Below are positions 59,801 to 64,000 of a stretch of DNA of 64,000 nt, in pieces. Made by a program: the position numbers and the translations under genes. The stretch comes from Aricia agestis (taxonomy: Eukaryota > Arthropoda > Insecta > Lepidoptera > Lycaenidae), in NCBI RefSeq assembly GCF_905147365.1, contig NC_056428.1:26504001-26568000 (forward strand). The letters are read 5' to 3'. Below the pieces are notes generated by a model. It did no database searches, was not told where the DNA came from, and saw only the letters and a list, made by a program, of their open reading frames with translations. Position 1 is the first letter of the stretch, and the number at the start of each line of letters is the position of its first letter.

Positions 59801-62800
59801 GCGCAACGTGTTATTGTTTGTTGTTTTTTTTAAATATAAGGTACTGTGACCACAACGCGTTGTGAGCAATTTTTTTGGCTCGCTATTTCTTTGAGCGTAA
59901 CACATACATATAGCCCAAGCTGATAAAAGCCTAAAACTTAAAAAAAAAACTTATATTACAATCATAACACACGATGAATTTTATTCTTTGTATTAATTTA
60001 TTTTACTCATACCATAATATTATTTGCAGGTTTTACTTGTCTGATTCAAATATCGACATGTGGCGGTGACTTCATTATAGATGCGCTGGCTGTGCGGGAG
60101 CATATTCATAAACTGAACCATTCATTCACTGATCCTAGGAAGTTAAAGGTAAAATATTGGCCTTACTACTGTTCTCTTGGCCTGGCCTGTAAATGATATA
60201 TTGCGCCTAAACGCTACTTTTTCAGGGTTCCGTACCCAAAGGTTAAAAACGGGACCCAATTACTGAGACTTCGATGTCTGTCCGTCTGTCTCCAGGCTGT
60301 AACTCAAGAACCGATATAGCTAGACTTTTGAAATTTTCACAGGTTGTGTATTTCTGGTGCCGCTATAACAACAAATACGAAAAACAAAATGAAATAAATA
60401 TTTAATACTAATATGTATTATTTCCCAAATCTATAGTCGTAGGTTACACATTCAATAATTTGTCATCAATCTGATGTCAATCTGAGCTTGACGCCAGATT
60501 GATGGCTAAAAAGAACATTATAAAAAAATTATCAGTCCATCAATCCGTGGGTTAGACGTTCCGTTTCGCGTCAATCGTTATCAGATTGATGAGAAACTGA
60601 ACGTGTAACCTACGACTTAGAGTATTTCAAATTTTTGACAGACAATTTGTGCAATATCTGCTGTTAAACTAGGTACTGACGGATAACTGTCGCAAGATAC
60701 ATAATTGCTCTGCCGTATATCTTACTTGTTTTATGATGATTTTAGATTTTCCACGGTGCTGAAATGGATATGCTCTGGCTGCAAAGAGACTTTGGCGTGT
60801 ACGTTGTCGGCATGTTCGATACACACCAGGCTGCGCGGGCGCTCAGACTGCCGCGGGGTTCGCTCAAACATCTGCTCCTCACCTACTGCAACGTTGATGC
60901 TGATAAAAAGTAAGTTGTGACAGTTTTTTTTAGAGTCATTAGAGCCTTGACGTCACGGCGACCCTTTAGGATCTATTGTGACTTAGGTGGGCCCAAGACG
61001 TTCAATTTTATTGCTCAATATTACAAATTGTGTAATATAGTACCATACACAATACACTTGTAATAGAGTAACTACGCCGAAAAAGCGAGACGTCAGACAT
61101 AATGTACGTTGTTGTGATCTCTAAAGCTATCTGTAATAATAGTGGTCTAGTATTAGTGCTAGTTATGTATTGGTTTATGTATTGTTATTCAATTTCACAC
61201 TTTTTGACACAATATATATACAAAAGTAGACTTAATGCCATCTAAGTTCATTTTCTACTAGTTCTACTAGTACAAAGCTGCATTTTGTGTAGAAATTACA
61301 AACTTACAAGTAAATTGTATTGCATGCGGCCTGCCTAGTGTATAGTTAAAACCGTGCGACGAAACACAAGACTTCATACCGACTGACAAAATCTATAAAG
61401 TTTTACGCCACATCCCATCGCATTCACTATTTTCTTATTCTTTTCAAGCCGGCCCATTAATGCCAAAGCATGTATCACACGTAAAATTAACTCACATAAC
61501 ATTTTCAGGTATCAGTTAGCTGACTGGCGCATCAGACCTTTGCCAGAGGAGTTGATAAAATACGCGAGAATGGACACTCACTATTTGATCTATATTTGGA
61601 GGCAGATGAAGGCGCAACTGCTGGAAAGTGGGAGTGACGATCCCCACTTGTTACTATCGGTGTTCGAAGAGAGCAGAGCTATAAGTGGCGTGGTGAGTTA
61701 CTTCCTATTTATATGTTAGTATTCTTATATGATAGTAGATAAATATAGGGTAAACAAAAAAGATTGTGCACATTGTGAGATGTATCTCCAAACATGGTGT
61801 ATCAATATTTATTATTATTAATAATCAATGATAAGGACTTTCGGCGCAAGAATCGTATTTTCGTCCTCTTCCCGAGACTCCTAAGTATCTCCATACCAAA
61901 CAAATTTTTTAGCGGTTACAGCATGACAAAACAGATAGAAACATTCGCACTTATAATATTATGTATGTTAATATTGTAAATAGAGAAAGTTCATTTATTA
62001 ATATATCAATAACTAGGTGACGCCCGCAACTCCGTTGCGCCAAAATATAATAAATAAACGAATATCGCGCGGAAACCGTACATTTTTTCGGGATAAAAAG
62101 TATCCTATGTCCTTCCTCGGGACTCATCTCCATACCGAATTTCAGCAAAATCGGTTCAGCGGTTTGGACGTGAAGAGGTAACACACAGACAGACAGACAC
62201 ACTTTTGCATTTATAATATTAGTATGGATATTACAGACATACAAGAAAAACGAATTAACAGACACCAGCCACTTGGAGTTGTATGTGCGCTCACAGAAGA
62301 ACTTCAACTCGAGGCAAATGGCCGCTTTGAGGTTGATGTATAAGTGGCGCGACGCCCAAGCTCGCAGCCTCGACGAGAGCACGGGGTAAGTGTAAACAGT
62401 TTAACTACGTCATTATGAACTTCAACCAGTGGCTCGGAAATCGGACTACGATTTAATGTCATTACTTCAACCAGTCCACCATTCACCAATGCCTCTGGCT
62501 ACGATTTAATGTCATTAAAACGTCGTTCAAACGTGATGAAGGCCATAATTACAAACTCGTTATAGACAGATTTCGAAATATCCGACACAATGGACTACTG
62601 CAGTCAACAGAAATCTACTACATTCGGTCTTCTTTATACTATATTGTTATTATGGTGCGCACCGCCGACAATGTTGTTATATAATATTGATTGTTGTTAT
62701 ATTATATTGATTAGACGAAATCCACATATTATGTCTATTCCATACTATGTGTATATTCGACTCAATCGAGACCTTTGCAACAACTTATATCTTTATTTTA

Positions 62801-63940
62801 GCTATTTACTGCCGAATCACATGCTGATTACCCTGGCTGAGACGCTGCCGCGTGAGATGCAGAATGTCAGCACCTGCTGCCAACCCATGCCGCCCTTTGT
62901 CAGACAGAACCTGAATACTATACACAAAATGATACTGTCGGTGAGTTATAGTTGAATACTTAACACAAAATTATACTGTCGGTGAGTAAGGGTGCGTTTC
63001 CGCCAGAGATGTGTTGCGAGGAATGTGTTTAAGATCCAATAGAATCGCTGTGGTGAGCGAGGTCACGTCAATGAAGTGATTCTATTGGTTCTCAAAAACA
63101 CATTCCTCGAAACACATCTCGGGTGGAAACGCAGCCTTATAGTTGTATATTTGTTTATTTACTCTGAATCTGAATAGAATATTATGTTACTGCAATGTTG
63201 TAAGCTGTAACGTAAGAGTCAGCATCAGCACAGACAGTGAACTACTGAACTAAAAGTTTTGTTTGACGTTTGACAATGTTTCTGTCATTAATCTGAGATG
63301 ACGTGAGAAACATGTCGGATTTACTGTAGATTTGTGTTTTGTGTGCGAGTTTTATCGTTACATGTGTATGAAAATATTATTTAGCCATTTTGGTCCTAAT
63401 ACTAGTCACCCGTGTATATCCGGCATAAGATGGTATGTCCATTACGAAATCCAAACAGTAATATTGTGCTAATAATCAGTAGTGTTGGACCGAAGGTTCC
63501 GTTTAAGCCATCTGAAGCTTGAATTTTCGGCCAAACTTTCGGCTTTGTTGAAAATCGCAGTCAAAGCCGAAATCTCACCAAATGTTTCCAAACAACGAAC
63601 GTCGAAATTATTTTAATTAATTTTTTTACGCATAAAAAAATCGAACAAACTGTTACCCGAAATGTTATCATTTTCAAATTATGAACTTGTAGCCAATACG
63701 AAGTTTTAAAACTTTCGGCTTATCCGTTGCGGCTATTGGAGATAATCGGCTCCGGCTTCAAATCGACCTAAAGTCGGTCACTATTCACTAACAATCAGTA
63801 ACTCGAGCTTGTTTTCAGTGCCGGGAAATGCCACTGGAGCCTCAGTTATACGAGATGCCGTCAAGCATCAGCACCATGTTGAACGTCGGCCCCATGCCGG
63901 TCGAAAATTTACACGATCTGTCGCAGCTACCAGAGACCAG
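47812..63940 (+). CDS. Rrp6: Rrp6 / EXOSC10 exosome 3'-5' exoribonuclease, 11 exons, 3' end off window
   Basis: Nuclear exosome catalytic subunit that trims and degrades rRNA, snoRNA and aberrant transcripts from the 3' end. Exons: 47812-47874, 52200-52381, 53743-53908, 57046-57218, 59045-59262, 60030-60148, 60746-60909, 61509-61692, 62237-62385, 62802-62940 and 63819-63940. All introns are GT-AG and all phases join, giving 559 codons. Domains: PMC2NT (about 10-95), DEDD-Y nuclease (about 230-420) with D257 and E259 (VDLEHHSY), D315 (HGAEMD), Y380 and D384 (YARMDTHY), then HRDC (about 448-525). Vertebrate EXOSC10 is about 885 aa, so the C-terminal tail lies beyond the edge. Both the nuclease and HRDC parts look intact, so this is a working gene rather than a pseudogene. 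Confidence 0.96.
48557..49425. mobile_element. Composite foldback element, copy 2, in Rrp6 intron 1
   Basis: Same order as 4519-5522: head ACTAGCTGTTGCCCGCGACT, short-element tail, GC-rich hairpin at 49238-49309 and inverted head at the right end. Confidence 0.85.
49426..50476. repeat. Repeat cluster following the composite, copy 2
   Basis: Matches 5523-6290 module by module, with two extra inserts: 49563-49615 and a retroelement tail at about 49888-50097 (TTGGTTTATTTATCTCACCA). The tRNA-like piece is at about 50225-50310. Confidence 0.75.
50477..51251. other. Rrp6 intron 1 sequence, nothing recognised
   Basis: AT-rich intron without clear repeats. Confidence 0.5.
51252..51562 (+). repeat. 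SINE-like element in Rrp6 intron 1
   Basis: Opens ACTAGCTGTCCCGGCAAACG, includes ATCGCTATCCCGTCGCATAA and GTTAAAATCAGTAAAGCCGT, ends near TTTTATATATAAGAT. Confidence 0.65.
51563..52199. other. Rrp6 intron 1, 3' part, nothing recognised
   Basis: AT-rich, leading to a clean polypyrimidine tract and acceptor for exon 2. Confidence 0.5.
52200..52381 (+). CDS. Rrp6: Rrp6 exon 2, PMC2NT domain
   Basis: Encodes residues 22-82. SAASYRFYKTVTGF resembles the EYDFYRSFPGF segment of EXOSC10, in the N-terminal domain that binds the cofactor C1D/Rrp47. Acceptor GTTTTACAG, donor GTAAGT; it ends inside a cysteine codon. Confidence 0.92.
52382..53742. other. Rrp6 intron 2, nothing recognised
   Basis: 1.36 kb of AT-rich sequence without inverted ends, SINE tails or coding signal; the only long Rrp6 intron that looks free of recent insertions. 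Confidence 0.55.
53743..53908 (+). CDS. Rrp6: Rrp6 exon 3
   Basis: Encodes residues 82-137. VVEANDNMLDRLDLDI parallels LVDANDVILERVGILLDE of EXOSC10, and NVSAWNNK parallels VVSSWNRK. Acceptor AAATTCTAG, donor GTAAAT. Confidence 0.93.
54098..54237. mobile_element. TA-flanked MITE in Rrp6 intron 3
   Basis: The ends AGGCTGGTATAAATAGTCAG and CTGACTATTTCTACCAGCCT are inverted with TA outside both. A second inner inverted pair is ATTGGTT/AACCAAT. Confidence 0.85.
54282..54444. repeat. MITE in Rrp6 intron 3
   Basis: GGCCACATTAACAGT and ACTGTTAATGTGTGGGGCC close the element; GC-rich CGGCAGGC words lie inside each end. Confidence 0.65.
54497..54838. mobile_element. hAT-type MITE with 8 bp target duplication in Rrp6 intron 3
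   Basis: The ends TAGGGTTGCCATC and GATGGCAACCCGA are inverted, flanked by exact copies of CCTCTAGG (54489-54496, 54839-54846). Internal GTGTCCGGGAA words repeat. Confidence 0.85.
54868..54965. repeat. Half of a MITE, same family as 1245-1402
   Basis: Keeps the core GACGTCTCACGCAATTG and right end GTTGCGTTGCGATCTGAATT; the left arm is missing. Confidence 0.55.
54990..55300. repeat. Element related to 2644-3470
   Basis: Shares CGACAAAAATTCAATTAAAA and the GACATTGGTCTAGCCGCCCA block, and ends in a perfect inverted pair around AAAAGAATTCAAATAAAAT (55201-55265). Confidence 0.6.
55312..57010 (-). mobile_element. 5'-truncated second LINE family, reverse transcriptase to 3' UTR
   Basis: On the minus strand, starting near 57008, the reading matches reverse transcriptase: SGVFPDLMKRSKIVPLF, DPTNYRPISILP, LFLIYINDLP, LFADDTS (about 56440), then LGITLDSELQWGPH and the C-terminal SFIGQCIRLYNKIPEN. 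Stops and frame changes show it is dead. The 3' UTR holds a GC-rich stretch (ACCGGTTCGGGAACTAACCC on the plus strand) and an A/T tail at 55312-55345. It lies antisense in Rrp6 intron 3. Confidence 0.85.
57046..57218 (+). CDS. Rrp6: Rrp6 exon 4
   Basis: Encodes residues 138-195. AKNIPRPQLNFKDIIDNS matches AKNIIRPQLKFREKIDNS of EXOSC10, the linker wrapping onto the nuclease core. Acceptor TTATTTTCAG, donor GTAAGT. A LINE fragment ends about 37 nt before the acceptor. Confidence 0.95.
57499..57825. repeat. GC-rich repeat in Rrp6 intron 4
   Basis: Tandem-like modules of CATTGACGGATTTT and CGGGTCG words; the ends GCGCGTGCCGGGG and GCCCCGGCACGG are loosely inverted. Composition differs sharply from the intron around it. 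Confidence 0.65.
57960..58060. repeat. Foldback around ATTGTGCAATAT
   Basis: CTAGACGATAAATTTTATTG and CAATATTATTGACCGTCTAG are inverted; a similar half-site is at 58965-58990. Confidence 0.55.
58078..58400 (-). repeat. SINE/RTE-like repeat (GATTAGCGCGTT family)
   Basis: Plus strand opens CCCGCGCGGCTTCGCCCGCG and carries TTTTCCCACATTTTCCTGAG and ATATTAGCGCGTTCAAG, the reverse of 32870-33405. Confidence 0.7.
58730..58945 (+). repeat. Short element with RTE-type tail
   Basis: ATTAAAATCCGTTCAGTAGT and GTGAAAGAGTAACAAAC lead to repeated ACATCCA words and the tail TTTATAATATTAGTAGGAT. Confidence 0.65.
59045..59262 (+). CDS. Rrp6: Rrp6 exon 5, nuclease motif I
   Basis: Encodes residues 195-268. 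YDHPYKVEL matches the HPYQYEL segment; AVDLEHHSYRS is the Exo I motif with metal-binding D257 and E259. Acceptor TTTTTCAG, donor GTACGT. Confidence 0.96.
59446..59900. mobile_element. Element with ~65 bp inverted ends in Rrp6 intron 5
   Basis: Left end GTTACGCTCAAAGACCG with GAGCGAAAAAATGGCTCAC; right end GTGAGCAATTTTTTTGGCTC with TTTGAGCGTAAC. ACAACGC(A/G)TTGTGG lies at the inner edge of both arms. Confidence 0.8.
60030..60148 (+). CDS. Rrp6: Rrp6 exon 6
   Basis: Encodes residues 268-307. GFTCLIQIST and DFIIDALAVREHI match the second and third strands of the DEDD nuclease. Acceptor TATTTGCAG, phase 0 end with donor GTAAAA. Confidence 0.96.
60225..60398 (-). repeat. GGCCAAGTGCGAGTCGG repeat, fragment in Rrp6 intron 6
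   Basis: CAGGGTTCCGTACCCAAAGG, GTCTGTCTCCAGGCTGTAAC and AACAACAAATACGAAAAACA follow the family order in reverse. Confidence 0.8.
60432..60624. repeat. MITE in Rrp6 intron 6
   Basis: AGTCGTAGGTTACACATTCA and GAACGTGTAACCTACGACTT are inverted ends; ATCAATCTGAT lies inside both. Confidence 0.8.
60746..60909 (+). CDS. Rrp6: Rrp6 exon 7, nuclease motif II
   Basis: Encodes residues 308-362. IFHGAEMDMLWLQRDFG is the Exo II motif with D315; FDTHQAAR and LLLTYCNVDADK follow as in EXOSC10. GC content is clearly higher than in flanking introns. Confidence 0.96.
61509..61692 (+). CDS. Rrp6: Rrp6 exon 8, nuclease motif III
   Basis: Encodes residues 362-423. YQLADWRIRPLPEEL is nearly invariant in the family; YARMDTHYLIYIW is Exo III with Y380 and D384, defining the DEDD-Y subtype. 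Acceptor ATTTTCAG, donor GTGAGT. Confidence 0.96.
62013..62230 (+). mobile_element. SINE (GACGCCCGCAACTCCGTTGC) against Rrp6 exon 9
   Basis: Same family as 9626-9836: head AGGTGACGCCCGCAACTCCG, body AAAATCGGTTCAGCGGTTTG, tail GCATTTATAATATTAGTATG. Only about 7 bases separate its tail from the exon 9 boundary. Confidence 0.85.
62237..62385 (+). CDS. Rrp6: Rrp6 exon 9, start of HRDC domain
   Basis: Encodes residues 424-473. LELYVRSQKNFNSRQMAAL and YKWRDAQAR match the nuclease-HRDC hinge and first HRDC helix. The acceptor ATTACAG lies within a few bases of the tail of a short retroelement. Confidence 0.95.
62417..62516 (+). repeat. Imperfect tandem repeat in Rrp6 intron 9
   Basis: ACTTCAACCAGT and CTACGATTTAATGTCATT occur twice about 48 nt apart. 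Confidence 0.7.
62802..62940 (+). CDS. Rrp6: Rrp6 exon 10, HRDC domain
   Basis: Encodes residues 473-519. YLLPNHMLITLAETLP and CCQPMPPFVRQNLN match the HRDC helices of EXOSC10. Donor GTGAGT. The exon end and donor are repeated imperfectly 41 nt downstream. Confidence 0.95.
62989..63137. mobile_element. TA-flanked MITE in Rrp6 intron 10
   Basis: The ends AGGGTGCGTTTCCGCC and GGTGGAAACGCAGCCT are inverted with TA outside each; inner arms include GAGATGTGTT and CCAATAGAATC. Confidence 0.85.
63138..63818. other. Rrp6 intron 10, 3' part
   Basis: Contains GGCTTTG/AAAGCCGAA words at 63540-63760 suggesting a decayed repeat; otherwise nothing recognised. Confidence 0.4.
63819..63940 (+). CDS. Rrp6: Rrp6 exon 11, last exon in window
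   Basis: Encodes residues 520-559 plus two bases. It opens CREMPLEPQLYEMPS, matching AREMPLL at the end of HRDC; the rest is the less conserved C-terminal region. Acceptor TTGTTTTCAG, donor GTATTC. The gene continues past the right edge. Confidence 0.9.
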
Positions 63941-63975
63941 GTATTCCATAATATTAAGCAAATCTTACAAAATTA

Positions 63976-64000
63976 TCAGAGAAGTTGATTCCTAGGCAGA
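63976..64000. repeat. Start of a MITE, ATTCCTAGGCAGTTG family, copy 3
   Basis: TATCAGAGAAGTTGATTCCT continues into AGGCAGA, the same end as at 41258. The window stops inside it. Confidence 0.7.

Noticed and set aside
62955..62981. Longer Rrp6 exon 10 ending at the second donor
   Set aside because: It introduces a stop codon a few residues after the normal boundary, whereas the first donor keeps the HRDC frame.

Overview
This is a piece of an insect nuclear genome, almost certainly from a moth or butterfly. The evidence is AT-rich, intron-dense DNA packed with repeat families I recognise from Lepidoptera: short elements ending in TTTATAATATTAGTA, a family opening GGCCAAGTGCGAGTCGG and closing in TACGGAACCCTAAA, and a SINE ending CTCGTTTGCCCCCTTATTTC. 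Protein-coding genes occupy little of the window; most of it is mobile DNA.

There are two host genes, transcribed divergently. On the minus strand (36003-41731) lies a complete six-exon syntaxin 6 gene, a Qc-SNARE of endosome/trans-Golgi traffic, with a predicted 259 aa protein. Its second intron is a U12-type AT-AC intron. On the plus strand, from 47812 to beyond the right edge, lies Rrp6/EXOSC10, the 3'-5' exonuclease of the nuclear exosome. Eleven exons are visible (559 codons), covering the PMC2NT domain, the whole DEDD-Y nuclease and the HRDC domain; the C-terminal tail is outside the window. All exon joins of both genes were checked by hand for phase and splice sites.

Layout: 1-12.6 kb is intergenic, with MITEs, SINEs and a 1.8 kb composite repeat that recurs in Rrp6 intron 1. 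At 12.6-12.75 kb is a broken THAP-type zinc finger. At 13.13-14.85 kb is a pogo-like DNA transposon with both terminal inverted repeats, TA target duplications and a transposase lacking the second half of its catalytic domain. At 15-18.8 kb are foldback elements, a TTA-flanked MITE and a perfect 38 bp palindrome. At 19.2-23.2 kb is a nearly full-length non-LTR retrotransposon (ORF1, endonuclease, reverse transcriptase) with one frameshift and a possible -1 frameshifting site between its ORFs. At 23.7-24.6 kb are 31 perfect copies of a pentanucleotide and a large foldback. From 24.6 to 36 kb there is mostly repeat DNA, including a 1.65 kb hAT-flanked composite with a perfect 8 bp target duplication. 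From 36 kb on come the two genes, their introns and 6 kb of divergent intergenic DNA, heavily colonised by MITEs, SINEs and fragments of a second LINE family. Several insertions stop within a few bases of functional splice sites.

The two host proteins have unrelated jobs (membrane fusion and RNA decay) and nothing in the sequence suggests a functional link beyond adjacency. Repeat families are described by structure; I named a superfamily only where termini and target duplications support it.
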